Assembly (NCBI GenBank): GCA_905221605.1 | Contig: CAJNDS010002696.1 | Span: 91,001 to 155,000, forward strand | Direction of reading: 5' to 3' | DNA from: Symbiodinium natans | Lineage: Eukaryota > Sar > Dinophyceae > Suessiales > Symbiodiniaceae | DNA length: 64,000 bases | Translations under genes and position numbers: made by a program | Notes under the pieces: model-generated | Databases searched by the model: none | What the model was told of the DNA's origin: nothing | Seen by the model: the letters and a program-made list of their open reading frames with translations, nothing else | Shown: positions 26,630-36,443 of the stretch, one piece after another | Numbering within the stretch: the stretch's first letter is position 1 | Layout: every line of letters begins with the position of its first letter

Positions 26630-26733
26630 AAGGTGCGACCTCTCGACTGGAGCTCCAGCCTCAGCCGGCAGATCTTTGTTCCGTTATGGTTGATCCCCCC
26701 CACGAGAGGGAACTGAAGGCCGAAAAAGTGTGC
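26630..26733 (+). CDS. Exon-like island, frame ambiguous
   Basis: RPLDWSSSLSRQIFVPLW in one frame, RRCDLSTGAPASAGRSLFRY in another. Coding-like composition, but I cannot choose. Confidence 0.3.
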
Positions 26734-26820
26734 ACCCCTTAGGGCCAAACCCTAAGTCCCCACAACCCTGAACCCCTAAATCCCAAGTCCTAAGCCCCAA
26801 ATCCCTTAACCCCCAAGATC

Positions 26821-26939
26821 TTACAGTAGACCCCGAAAAGTTGGAAACCTTTTTAAGGACAAATAGTGATGGGATTCCCTATACTTTACTCTTAGGGATT
26901 GAGGCTATTGAGTTTCCAACTTTGTGGCTTCTACTGTAA
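26821..26939 (+). mobile_element. Family-G inverted-repeat element
   Basis: TTACAGTAGACCCCGAAAAG pairs with CTTTGTGGCTTCTACTGTAA. Opposite orientation to the copy at 6189. Confidence 0.72.
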
Positions 26940-27026
26940 ATCCCTAAGTCGCTAAATCCCCAACACGCTGTCCCGATGACATGTCCAAGCCCAAGTCCCA
27001 CTCATTCCGCCCATACGTAGCTTGGA

Positions 27027-27150
27027 TACAGGGTGGGGCCCCCTAGTTATAAGTAGAGTTATAAGGGCCCTAAATTGGGTTATAAGGACCCTAAGTTAGG
27101 TTATAAGTCCCTTAACTACAGTTAGTATAGTAAGGGGGCCCCACTCTGTA
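27027..27150 (+). mobile_element. Family-D element, 124 bp
   Basis: Nearly identical to the copies at 23412 and 26051; the only change I noticed is near the right end (CCACTCTGTA). Confidence 0.85.
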
Positions 27151-28373
27151 GGTGTTTCGGGCTGTTTTGGGTTTCAGCATTTTGGGGATCGTCAGCTTTG
27201 GGGTTATCTCCTCAGGCTTCCACCGGGACCTGGAGGCCAAAACGCTCCAAAGTCAAGGGGGTCAGGGGGTTGAGGGTTTAGGGTATCAAGGGAGTCAAAC
27301 GCGGACTCCTAAGGATGTAGCCCAAAGAGGTTCCCTTAACATATCCCTAATTTGGCCGCAACCTTCGGGGGTCCAAGGCAGCGTCCCATAACAAAGGGCT
27401 TTTGCTTGAGGATTTGTGTGCGTGGGGGAAGGGGGGGGGAATTAGGGTTTAGGGTTTTGGGTTTCTGGGGCGCGGGGGGGGGGGACTTGGAATAAAATTG
27501 AAGTTCGATGGCCCCTAATCTCCATGTATTCGTTGCCATATCCACCCACAGAAGTTTAAATTCTGCCCTAAACCCTAAAACCCGTAACCCTAAACCCCAA
27601 TCCCTAGTTAGCCCTAAGCCCTAAACCCCAGGCTTTGGCTTCATGGTCTAAAAGGCTTAGTCTTCATTGAGTCATGAGTTAGGCTGGAGGTTGTCGATTT
27701 TCGGGATGTAGGATTGAGGGTCAGGGTTTAGGGTGTTTTGGGCTTTTGGGGTTTGGGATGTCAGTTTAAGGCTCCGTTGTGGGTTAGCGCCTTTAGGTTT
27801 ATTTGCTTTCCTGAACTGGGGCATGGGTTTTCGATGCCGGATCTGTTTCAACTGAATACTGAATACGGATTCGAAAGGGGGTTCCGAACTTAGCAGTTTT
27901 CAACCCTCGTTATCCCTACGTCTCAACACCCCCCCCCCCCCCCCCCCCCCCCGGCCCCCCGCCCTCAAGCCCTGAAACAAAACCCGGCAACGTCGAACTC
28001 TAAAGCCATCGTTTCTACCCACGAGAAATATCTGGGCGTTTGAGGCCAGTCAGTTGTGGACAGGGCGGATTGAGGGCTTGGGAGTTCAGCCGTGAGCTGT
28101 TTCTTATTATGGTTATGATTGTCTTCTTGTTGTGATTGTGATGTCCATCGTCAGTGTTCTCGTTGTGGTGATTTCCTGATTTGGTTGTGTTTCTTGTAGT
28201 TCCTGTGCATATGTCTAATATTATCGATGAATGATAGTTATCAGTATTGTCAGTGCTATCCTGGCCATAAGCTTGTTTAGGCTTTGAGGGCGACACCCCC
28301 CCCCCCCCCCCCCCCCCCACTCCTCCATGAAGCAAGCAAGGGGGGCCTCGGTGTCTTCGTGCAACCCAAGCTT
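27151..28373. other. No gene recognised; poly-C tracts
   Basis: Poly-C runs at about 27929-27952 and 28296-28318, G-rich DNA at 27425-27485, CCCTAAA variants at 27570-27630. Open frames on both strands look accidental. Confidence 0.45.
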
Positions 28374-28545
28374 AGGTTTTAGGTTTTAGGTTTTAGGTTT
28401 TAGGTTTTAGGTTTTAGGTTTTAGGTTTTAGGGTTTAGGGTTTAGGGTTTAGGGTCTAGGGTCTAGGGTTTAGGGTTTAGGGTTTAGGGTTTAGGGTTTA
28501 GGGTTTAGGGTTTAGGGTTTAGGCCTAAACCCTAAACCCCAAACT
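28374..28545 (+). repeat. TTTTAGG array switching to TTTAGGG
   Basis: About eight TTTTAGG units (28376-28431) are followed by about 14 TTTAGGG/GTCTAGG units, then a short inverted CCTAAACCC end. Two homogeneous blocks of different unit abut. Confidence 0.9.
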
Positions 28546-28563
28546 CTTGTTATCCCTTGGCTC

Positions 28564-28662
28564 CTGGAAAAAAGCCGGCAAGTGCCACAGGAATGGCGGT
28601 GCCAGTTGCTGCCCACGTCCCTCAAGGCTTTGCCTGAGGACTTGCAAGAACACAGCGGGGGT
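28564..28662 (+). CDS. Exon-like island
   Basis: Reads EKSRQVPQEWRCQLLPTSLK then ALPEDLQEHSG. Strong coding character; followed by a TTTAGGG array at 28685-28757. Unrecognised. Confidence 0.55.
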
Positions 28663-28684
28663 TTTGGGCTGAGGGCCTGATTGG

Positions 28685-29160
28685 GTTTAGGGTTTAGGGT
28701 TTAGGGTTTAGGGTTTAGGGTTTAGGGTTTAGGGTTTAGGGTTTAGGGTTTAGGGTTGGAGTTTATAGGGTCTTGGGTATAGGTTCGGGTTGAGGGCTTA
28801 GGGTTCATTCGAGTAGGGCCTTCCGCCCATGATTTTCCCTAGCCCTGTATTGCACGATTTTTCCGGGGTGCGCCCTCACCTGGGGTAGAGCTAGGTAGTG
28901 TAGTAATGGCAGGATCGTATTGTGGTGTCATCTGAGGATGAAGGAGTTGTTTTTTCTCTTTGTTTTGAATGGGGTGGACGGCTTTATTCAGGGTTTGTGG
29001 GTCGCTGCTGAGTCGTTGCATCACTGTTTTTGTTTGACCAACTCCTGTCTGGTCTAGCACTGCTGGCGTTGAGCGCTAAGGGTTTCAGCGTTTTAGGGTT
29101 TGAGGGTTTAGTTTGGGGGCCAGGTTCTTCCGGACACTGATCGGCCTTGACTGCACCCCA
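28685..29160. other. TTTAGGG array then unassigned DNA
   Basis: Ten TTTAGGG units (28685-28757), then unique DNA. A 73-codon minus-strand frame (28839-29060) has no recognisable motif. Confidence 0.45.
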
Positions 29161-29278
29161 AGCCCTAAACCCTAAACCCTAAACCTATAAAGCTAAGCTC
29201 CAGAAGCCTTTTGAAGGCACCACCAGAGGACAGCGCCCGTTCTGACCCTCCCTTGAGGGCTTAGCAGCTTGTAGGCTG

Positions 29279-29434
29279 GGATGTTCCCTCTTATACTCAA
29301 GGGGTTAGGGTTTAGGGTTTAGGATTTTGGGTTGGGATGTTCCCCCTTATACTGACAGTCCTTAGTAGGGATTATAGAACCCCCTATCATAATCCCTATC
29401 AAGGACTGTTAGTATAAGGGGGAACATCCTAGGT
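29279..29434 (+). mobile_element. Family-C palindrome with telomeric insert and duplicated end
   Basis: A partial left end GGGATGTTCCCTCTTATACT (29280) is followed by short TTTAGGG repeats and then by a complete element (29334-29434) starting GGGATGTTCCCCCTTATACT and ending AGTATAAGGGGGAACATCC. Confidence 0.8.
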
Positions 29435-29448
29435 TTAGGGCTGCAGAT

Positions 29449-29581
29449 CTAAGGGTAGGTTCATGCTCCCTTCATGTGGTCCCTTACCTCCTTTCCAGGG
29501 TTCTGGAGTATGGGCCCTCGGGTTGTATAGGGTCTATAAGGGGTTCCCCTTACAAAGGGTCCATATTAAGGGACCATGGAG
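29449..29581 (+). mobile_element. Family-Q-like element
   Basis: TCTAAGGGTAGGTTCATGCTCC at the left and ATATTAAGGGACCATGGAG at the right. Diverged relative to 25785. Confidence 0.5.
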
Positions 29582-29878
29582 TTTAGGGTTTAAGGTTGTC
29601 GGTGGCTTGTGTACCCTAGTCCTGAGTTACACGTGTAGTCACCCCACCCCATGTCATCTTCAGGCACGGCGGTAGCTCTCTATTTTAGGGTCCCTTTTTG
29701 GGGTCCTTATTTTCAGGGTGCCGTACGATATAGGGCCCTAAACCCTGAACCCTAAATCCTAAACCCTAAACCCTAAACGGGACCTTAACATAGAGAACTA
29801 TCCATGTGTCATGCAGAAGCCGACCCCATGAACCTTCAGGTGCACGTTGCCTTTAAGTTTCGGGCTCAGGGCTTGGTA

Positions 29879-30090
29879 GGGTTTAGGGTTTAGGGTTTAG
29901 GGTTTAGGGTTTAGGGTTTAGGGTTTAGGGTTTAGGGTTTAGGGTTTAGGGTTTAGGGGGTTTAGGGTTTAGGATGTAGGGTTTAGGGTTCAGGATGTAG
30001 GGTTTAGGGTTTAGGGTTCAGGTTGTAGGGTTTAGGGTTTATAGGGTTTAGGGTTTATAGGGTTTATAGGGTTTAGGGTTTAGGGCCTTG
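29879..30090 (+). repeat. Long TTTAGGG array with GGATGTAGGG and TTTATAGGG variants
   Basis: Eleven perfect units, then interspersed GATGTAGGG and TTATAGGG forms; about 200 bp. Confidence 0.9.
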
Positions 30091-30128
30091 TAAGTACCTG
30101 GTCAGAATTTTACATCCACTTTGAATTT

Positions 30129-31766
30129 TTGACACGGATGCCCGCCCCACCCCCACGCCCCTCCATGGAACGCCCGCGGCGAGTTCTGAATACGGGGGGG
30201 CTGAAGTCAACGGAGCTTGGGCCACAATGCCTCGGGCCAAGTGTCTTGCCTCCGCAGTGGCCTATCCATTTCCATCTTTTGATGTTCAGGGCTTTTTGTT
30301 TTGATTGTGTGGGGACTGGGGTGGGTGGGGGGGGAGGGAAGCGAGGCAAGCAGGTGTTTTGGTGTTTTGGTCTGGCTGCTGTGGAACCTAGGTGGGTGCT
30401 TCTGTGGTCGTGCGCAATGGCCGCATTTTTCCTGGCCGCGCAGACAGCCCTTCTCGACTCAAGTCCTGGGAGGGCGACTGACATCACGGGAAGTCCTGAG
30501 ACAAGTTCAACCGAAGGTGATCTGCACGTAGCAACTCCGCAGGCTCCGGCCGTGGTCGTGCCTGCGACTCGGACCCAGAGTCCCAGAGTAGGTCCTTAGT
30601 TATTACCTTTTTTAGGGCTCGGGTTCCCTTCCAAGCCCCTTTATAAACCCCCCAAAAAAAGGGCACTTTTTTTTTTCCTAGGCTACTCCTGGGTCTAGGC
30701 AACCACAGAAGCTGCTTCCTCCGAGTTGCCTTTTCGAGTTGTCGTCTTCATGACCACCCACTGGAGCCAGGACCAGCAAAGGTACCTTCCCTGTTGGGAG
30801 CGCGCTGTCCAGCTTCCCATCCTCAAACACGCCGACCTCATCCTGTACACCTCCGTAAATCTGAGCAATGAGGCGCTTGGACGCTTAAAGTTCCGAAAGG
30901 CCACGCTGAAGCACTTTCAGAATCTCACTGGCTCAAGACCCAACTTTTTTCAACTTTTGGGCTTCTTATAAGGTAGTCTATTCTGAAAAAATTAAATATT
31001 TTTATTTGCTTGGGTTTTGGGCCAGTAAGGAATCGAGGTTATCAGGCTGGTGCCATCCAGGCCATGCAGGACGCGTTCGGGCCGCAGGGGCGTCGCGAGA
31101 AGTGGTTTGAGGGCTACGACTGGGTCATACGCCTCAATTTGGATGTGTCTTAGGGATACTTGGAAATAGTTTTTTTTTTTATTTTTGGGCACTTGAATTC
31201 CTAAGAAACAGCACAAAAACTATCAATTTTTGCGAGGGTTCCAAGTTCAGTATAGGTGTTGATCATGCACGACACTTGGCTGCGGCAGACAATGGCAGAC
31301 ACATCCATTGATGGCATATTCCAACACTGCGACCCGCTCCCACGACTTCGCCGTGTCCATACTGACTTCTTTGCCATCCGGCCTCAAGCTCTTGATCCGG
31401 CCGCCGTCGAAAGCTGCAACCAGTCGTTGGCCGAGGAGCAGTTTAGCTGTTCGATCCGCAGTATCCTCAGATCCAAGCGCTTCCGATGGGTACAGGCTCC
31501 TTGCCTTACACCAAGGTACCCTTGTTGTTTCCCTATACTGTGGAAGGACTGATGAAATGAACTGAGCTCTCTCTTCATGCCAGGATGCAGATGCTTCCAA
31601 CAGCACGTGTCGCATCAGGGGGGCCAGCTCGTCGGTGGTTCACTCGCATCAGTTGTGGCGGTTTTGCCCCAACTACTTCGCTGCACCCCCTGGGGTGAAG
31701 CGGTTCAGGTGGTCGAACTACACGCTGGCAAGCCAACAGAAAATCGTTTCACTTGTTGGTCTTTAG
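30129..31766 (+). CDS. Putative GT-A-like nucleotide-sugar transferase, five exons
   Basis: Exons: about 30129 (or ATG 30417)-30563, 30699-30919, 31030-31144, 31256-31489 (or 31495), 31584-31766 (TAG). RWVLLWSCAMAAFFLAAQTA resembles a type-II membrane anchor, suggesting Golgi/ER location. The catalytic-like part runs FRVVVFMTTHWSQDQQRYLP, HADLILYTSVNLSNEALGRL, QNRGYQAGAIQAMQDAFGP, WFEGYDWVIRLNLDVLIMHD, TWLRQTMADTSIDGIFQHC, RRVHTDFFAIRP and STCRIRGASSSVVHSHQLWR. The order WxxxYDWVIRLNxDV ... TWL ... DxIFQxC ... HTDFFAIRP is what I know from an algal and dinoflagellate nucleotide-diphospho-sugar transferase-like family; the RLN(L/P)DV stretch would be the metal-binding position. Sugar donor and acceptor are unknown. 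All junctions keep frame; the last donor is ambiguous (GT 31490 or GC 31496). Start site and first-exon length are the weakest parts. Confidence 0.72.
30568..30698 (+). mobile_element. Family-B introner in transferase intron 1
   Basis: Begins CTCGGACCCAGAGTCCC and ends CTACTCCTGGGTCTAG. The flanks are GCGA (30564-30567) and GCAA (30699-30702), a duplication with one substitution. The intron 30564-30698 reads GC...AG and joins AVVVP to ATTEAASS. Confidence 0.8.
30924..31029 (+). mobile_element. Family-H introner in transferase intron 2 (GAAT TSD)
   Basis: Begins CTCACTGGCTCAAGACCC and ends GGTTTTGGGCCAGTAAG. GAAT at 30920-30923 and 31030-31033. The intron 30920-31029 reads GA...AG and joins HFQ to NRGYQAG. 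Confidence 0.85.
31149..31255 (+). mobile_element. Introner in transferase intron 3 (GTGT TSD)
   Basis: Begins CTTAGGGATACTTGGAAAT and ends TTCCAAGTTCAGTATAG. GTGT at 31145-31148 and 31256-31259; GT...AG intron joining RLNLD to VLIMHDTW. Confidence 0.82.
31490..31583 (+). other. Transferase intron 4, origin unclear
   Basis: Ends in TCTTCATGCCAG. Either GT at 31490 or GC at 31496 keeps the downstream frame; the GC choice gives FRWVQDADASNSTCRIRG. No inverted ends are visible, so it may be an older intron. Confidence 0.6.
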
Positions 31767-32277
31767 GGTTGGCGTGGAGTCATTCCTATAACCTTCAATT
31801 TGTAAGAGAAACTCTGTGACAACGATTGGGATGGGTTGACCCTTTTTTGGTACTGGGTCGCTCAACAAATCAGGCTCCCGCATTCCCATCCCCTAAAGTC
31901 TATCATAGCCTGCGCGCTACAAACCCCATAGAAACTTGTCCAGCGTTGTATTCCCCCCGTCTCAGCGGCACGTCTTTGCCAGGCGCTTCTCCCAGGCATC
32001 ATTCGCTTGGCCGTTCCACTGAGAGCGGAAACCTTCCACTGCCACAGCACCTGAAAGTAATGGGGTCATTTTTCACAAATTTAGTATAGGTGCTTCCGTA
32101 TAGTTGCACACATCTAACCCAATAATTCTGACTAGAGCCGCAAGCTATGAACTGTCCGCTAATTATGAACTGTCCCACCCCTAGAATACGAGCCTATACA
32201 TACTGGACAAGCTTCCCCCCGCCCCCGCAATAAAATACAAGCCTTAAACCCTGAACCCGAAACCCTCAAGGCTGTCA
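31767..32277. other. Presumed 3' flank, no gene recognised
   Basis: Unique DNA largely free of telomere-like repeats. An 87-codon frame (31826-32089) shows no motif. Confidence 0.4.
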
Positions 32278-32347
32278 GAAGGCGGCACCTTTCACCCCCA
32301 CCGCGGCCCTCCACTTCAAGGTTCAACTACAAGGAGTAAAAGCATGA
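32278..32347 (+). CDS. Short exon-like island with stop
   Basis: Reads KAAPFTPTAALHFKVQLQGV then KA and TGA at 32347. Unrecognised. Confidence 0.4.
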
Positions 32348-32349
32348 CA

Positions 32350-32790
32350 GTGGAAGCCCCTCATGCGCCATAAAGACTACCAAGCCGGAAGCCCGGTATA
32401 AACTCCAAACCTCCTCAACCCTCCGAACAGCCCCTACACCCTGAGCCCTGCAAACTTAAGCTCACGAATCCCGAAGAGCTCGGATGCTCGAAAACATCTC
32501 TTAACCCACAACCCTAAGAGCCCGAAACCCACCAAGCTCCCAAAAAGCCCTGCCACCCTAAAGCCCCTAAATCCCTCAATCCTTTAAATCACCTACGTAC
32601 CCCCTGAGGCCCCTAAACTCCCAAACCGCCTAACGCTCCCAATGCACCCTATCCAACTGCAAGCCCCCCCAAAACCCCAAACGCTTAACACCTAAACCTA
32701 AACCCCTAAGCCCCCAAACCCTAAAGCCCAAACCCGAAACCCTAAACCCGAAACCCGAAACCCCTAAACCCTAAACCCGCCCTTCCGGCC
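32350..32790. repeat. Degenerate CCCTAAA/CCCGAAA DNA
   Basis: C-rich variants ending in CCCTAAA and CCCGAAA units at 32690-32780. Confidence 0.6.
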
Positions 32791-32811
32791 ACGCCGCCGC
32801 GCTGCTCCGCC

Positions 32812-32870
32812 ATGGCGGAGTCTGAGTCGAAGCCAAAGAGTCGGCTGAGAATGGGTGGCCTGGGCAGGGT
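32812..32870 (+). CDS. Candidate first exon
   Basis: ATG in GCCATGG context; MAESESKPKSRLRMGGLGR then a TTTAGGG array. The basic, polar start is plausible for an initiation exon. Confidence 0.45.
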
Positions 32871-32978
32871 TTAGGGTTTAGGGTTAGGGTTTAGGGTTTA
32901 GGGTTTAGGGTTTAGGGTTTAGGGTTTAGGGTTTAGGGTTTAGGGTTTAGGGTTTAGGGTTTAGGGTTTAGGGTTTGG
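32871..32978 (+). repeat. TTTAGGG array (about 15 units)
   Basis: One of the longest uninterrupted TTTAGGG runs in the window. Confidence 0.95.
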
Positions 32979-33452
32979 CTGTTTTTTGTTTTTTTCTGTC
33001 TGGAGCGTTTAGGGATTCATGGTTTATGGGTTTAGAGTCTTGTTTCGAGGAAGTAGGGTTTGGGGTTTTGTTTGAGGTTGTTTTTTTTTTTGCGGGTTTA
33101 GGGTTGCGTGGTGTATTTAATCATGGCCTGGCTGTTTTTTAAGGGGCTCATTTTTATGATTACTATTATTAGTAGTAGTACTAGTATTACTATTATTAGT
33201 ATTATTATTTCTAGTGAATGATTATTCTGATTTATTGCTGTTTTTTGAGATTTATTTTGCGGGGCTGGGGGGGGGGGGTGTGGTGGGAGGGGGCTATTCT
33301 TGTCTTTCAGGCCTAAGAGTTAATGGGTTGAAGTGTTTTTTTTTTTTTGGGGGGTGTTGGGGGTTTAAATTTAGTGGTTTGTAGCTGGCTAAGGGGTTGA
33401 TTTGTGTTGGGGAGTTTAGAGTTGAGGGGTTGAGGGGGTTAAGTGGTTCAGC
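32979..33452. other. T- and G-rich DNA, no gene
   Basis: Poly-T and poly-G runs and a TTATTAGTAGTAG-type stretch at 33155-33215. Confidence 0.5.
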
Positions 33453-33659
33453 GTGTACCAAGCTCCGCAAATTGAGGTGTTTGGGGCTTTCTTATTGAGC
33501 ACTGTGTTTTTCAATGGCTTGTTAGTAACATTTGTCTATTCGACCTCTCGTCGCATACGAACCGGAACACAAGATGCTGTAAATATAAACCATCATGAAG
33601 TTGAAGGATCGAGGCGCGCGAACAGGATTGTCAATTGGAGTTTCAGGAATGACATCTAG
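33453..33659 (+). CDS. Exon-like frame with a predicted membrane segment
   Basis: YQAPQIEVFGAFLLSTVFFN then GLLVTFVYSTSRRIRTG: a hydrophobic stretch followed by basic residues. Ends in TAG after NRIVNWSFRNDI. Probably a terminal exon; unrecognised. Confidence 0.4.
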   Translation: MYQAPQIEVFGAFLLSTVFFNGLLVTFVYSTSRRIRTGTQDAVNINHHEVEGSRRANRIVNWSFRNDI

Positions 33660-33757
33660 CTTTAACAGGCTTGCAAGAGCGTCCCAAAAATCGATCATGT
33701 CACGAGCTCACTTGTCTCTTACGGCTTAGGGACCTAAACCCTATAAACTCTAGACCC

Positions 33758-33867
33758 TACAGGGTGGGGCCCCCTAGTTATAAGTAGAGTTATAAGGGCC
33801 CTAAATTAGGTTATAAGGACCCTAAGTTGTCCCTTAACTACAGTTAGTATAGTAAGGGGGCCCCACC
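33758..33867 (+). mobile_element. Family-D element, truncated
   Basis: Left end TACAGGGTGGGGCCCCCTAG is intact; one GGTTATAA unit is missing and the right end stops at GGCCCCACC. Confidence 0.8.
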
Positions 33868-33889
33868 AAACCCTAAACACTCAAGTCAC

Positions 33890-34080
33890 TAAACCTAAAC
33901 CCTAAACCCTAAACCCTAAACCCTAAACCCTAATAAACTCTAGACCCTAAACCGTATCCCCAAGGGCTTGGAGTTTGGGGAGAGCTCAGCTCAAAGTTTC
34001 GTCTGGAGGAAATAGAACGAAGTTGAGGTTTAGGGTTTAGGGTTTAGGGTTTAGGGTTTAGTGTTTAGGGTTTAGGGCAT
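33890..34080. repeat. CCCTAAA and TTTAGGG arrays around a short exon-like island
   Basis: Arrays at 33895-33930 and 34027-34078. Between them GELSSKFRLEEIERS is readable at 33975-34019. Confidence 0.6.
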
Positions 34081-34254
34081 TGTTGGGGACATCGAGTAGT
34101 ACAGGAGCCTGAAAGATACTTATCAACTACCCATAACCGCCAGAACCAATACCACTCCCTCACATTTCTAGAATACCAGTCGGCCAGAATACCCATTCTA
34201 AACCCTCCTCAACCCTAAATCCTAAACCCTAAATAAGGCCGTTTCACAGGTTAG

Positions 34255-34385
34255 GGTTGGGAGTATTGGTCGCAAGAAGCTATGTCGCGTTCTGCTTAGG
34301 CTGGGAGTTCTTGTCATCTGCCTTCGAATTCAGCACTCCCTACGAGATTGTCTTCAAGGCACCAGAGCAAACGCACGCAGGGGTT
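34255..34385 (+). CDS. Exon-like island
   Basis: Reads VLVARSYVAFCLGWEFLSSA then FEFSTPYEIVFKAPEQTHAG. Good coding character over more than 40 codons, then TTTAGGG. Unrecognised. Confidence 0.55.
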
Positions 34386-34534
34386 TAGGGTTTAGGGCTC
34401 GGGTATAAGATAGCTTCGGACTCTAGGACGCGCAGTGGTATACTGATTTTCTCTTGCTTCTGGAAAAATGTAGGACTTCGTACCCCGATTCAGAGAACTT
34501 AGGCTGAAGGTGGTGTAGGGTTTAGGGTTCAATA

Positions 34535-34659
34535 CTTGGAGGTTCATGGGTACTTATAACCTCAGTTATAACTGTATATATATAGAGACCCCCTAAGTCC
34601 TCAAAGTAGGTTCTCAGTGGACTCATAATTGGGGTTATAAGTACCCATGAACCTCCAAG
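34535..34659 (+). mobile_element. Family-E inverted-repeat element
   Basis: CTTGGAGGTTCATGGGTACT pairs with AAGTACCCATGAACCTCCAA; a TATATATAGAGACC loop between. Confidence 0.8.
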
Positions 34660-34737
34660 TAGGGCTGAGAGACTTCGTAGGGGCTTAGAGAAAATTGAGG
34701 ATCCTCAACTCTAAAACTCTGCGGCCGAGTCAGATTC

Positions 34738-34855
34738 GAGGACTAAAGAGTATAGGCCCGTAATTCCCTTTTTCTTGGGGCTTATAGGCTCTCTTAGAAA
34801 AGTCCACTTTAAGCCAACAAAGGGCAGCCGCTTTTTATTCCCAGGTTACTCTAGA
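34738..34855 (+). mobile_element. Decayed family-B element
   Basis: GAGTATAGGCCCGTAATTCCC at the left and TTATTCCCAGGTTACTCTAG at the right. Confidence 0.6.
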
Positions 34856-34904
34856 CAAGTAGCAACGGCTGAGGGCGTGAGTCATGTTAAGCTTTGGCGC
34901 ACGT

Positions 34905-35035
34905 TTCTCCTAAGCCCTAAGCCCCAAGCCCCAAGCCCCAAGCCCGAACACCTCAACCGTAGACTTAAACCTTATAAACAGTATAACCCTAAACCCTAAA
35001 CCCTATAACCCTAAACCCTATACCCTAAACTTAAG
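34905..35035. repeat. CCCCAAG and CCCTAAA units
   Basis: Four CCCCAAG units then CCCTAAA/CCCTATA variants. Confidence 0.7.
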
Positions 35036-35743
35036 TAGATCTCGTCCTACACATCCTAGGGAATTTCACATGAGAAAACTTGTGCAGAACATTTGAAAAC
35101 AATATGTCAAGATCTGTGACACAAAACAAGTATGAACCAAAAGACGAAAAAATATATAATAAATATAAAAAATAATAATTGAATCGACTCAGGAACCACC
35201 GGCCCTGTTCCACAGTATTTGCACATGTTTTCACAATATTTTCGTAATTGTTTCACATTTTTATTCCCAATTTTCTCGGGGCCTGATCAAATTTTGGCCC
35301 CCCGGCTTCCCCCATCCCCACTGCGGCCCCGGGCCGGATTCGTTTCACAATTTTTCAGAATTTTGCACGATATGTAACAATTTTTTCATAACTTTTTCAT
35401 ATGTTTCGCAAAAGCGCGCCCTGGAAGAGGCCCATGCCGTTTGCGCCGGCCGCTTTAAAAAGTGCTTCATTGCATCTAACGAAATCAAGTTGTGCCGCAC
35501 CGCAGCATCGCACAGGCAGACGCCGACGAACGCAGAAGATAGACAGGCACCGAAAAGGCCGGCGAAGATGCTGCCGTTTGCATGGGCCGCAGGCAGGACA
35601 AGTCCAACTGAACCCACAGTCGAAGAGACACCACGTTGCACCTCGCATAAAAATGGCCGTGACAGGCGAGAACAAGGTCATCCTGTGGCGCCCGCCGAGT
35701 CCTGCGCCCGGCCAGAACGAAAGAACTTGCCTCGTTTGCACGT

Positions 35744-36262
35744 TTGGTTAGCTGTGCACAAAGGACGGCACCGGCGGCAATGATCGTCGTGGGGTCGCCT
35801 GCCAACCACTATCCCAACAATCAGCGCTTCTCGGGGGAGTCGCAGTCCAACAACGTCGTCTTCAAAACCGAGGTTCTTCAGCAGCCTCGGCTGGCATACC
35901 GGCAGAGACTGCTTGGTTTGCATGACTTTCTCCAAGAGCGCATGCGGAGCGATGCAGTGGTGGACGCCCGCGCCCGAAGACAAGGACTGTCGCAAGCTGC
36001 TGGTGTGCTCGGCTGGTTCGCCAGCTACAGGCCTCGGCTCGGCAGGAGCGGCACCTTGTCAAACAAAGACTCAGCAGATCCAGACCCCGCAAACTCATCA
36101 ACACGAGAAAAAGTAGCAAGATTCCCCATGCCAGCACCAGGTCCACCAGAACGTCTCCTGGAGCCGCTGGTCTGGCAAGTACCCAACAGCGAAGGAAAAT
36201 ACCTGCCAATCCGCCGGTCCTGGCGCCGATGGCGCCCGACCGCCGCAGCGTGTCACCCCTGA
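35744..36262 (+). CDS. Open frame within the bounded block, unknown
   Basis: 172 codons, including IVVGSPANHYPNNQRFSGES and VVFKTEVLQQPRLAYRQRLL then GLHDFLQERM. The part 35780-35990 has coding-like codon use; the C-terminal third does not. Overlapping frames on both strands are also open, so this is tentative. Confidence 0.3.
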   Translation: MVSCAQRTAPAAMIVVGSPANHYPNNQRFSGESQSNNVVFKTEVLQQPRLAYRQRLLGLHDFLQERMRSDAVVDARARRQGLSQAAGVLGWFASYRPRLGRSGTLSNKDSADPDPANSSTREKVARFPMPAPGPPERLLEPLVWQVPNSEGKYLPIRRSWRRWRPTAAACHP

Positions 36263-36443
36263 CCACAATCAACAAGTAAGCCCAGGGAGCAAAAAGGAGA
36301 AGCTCAAAGTTCTAAGCTCAAAGCCCCATGCTTCCACGTACACAAATACAATCCAGTGCCCACGTCCACAACTAGACGCAAAGTGCAACATTTCATTTCT
36401 TCCAACATAGAGAAGTGCAGCTGCCCGGAAGAGGACCAGTCGC

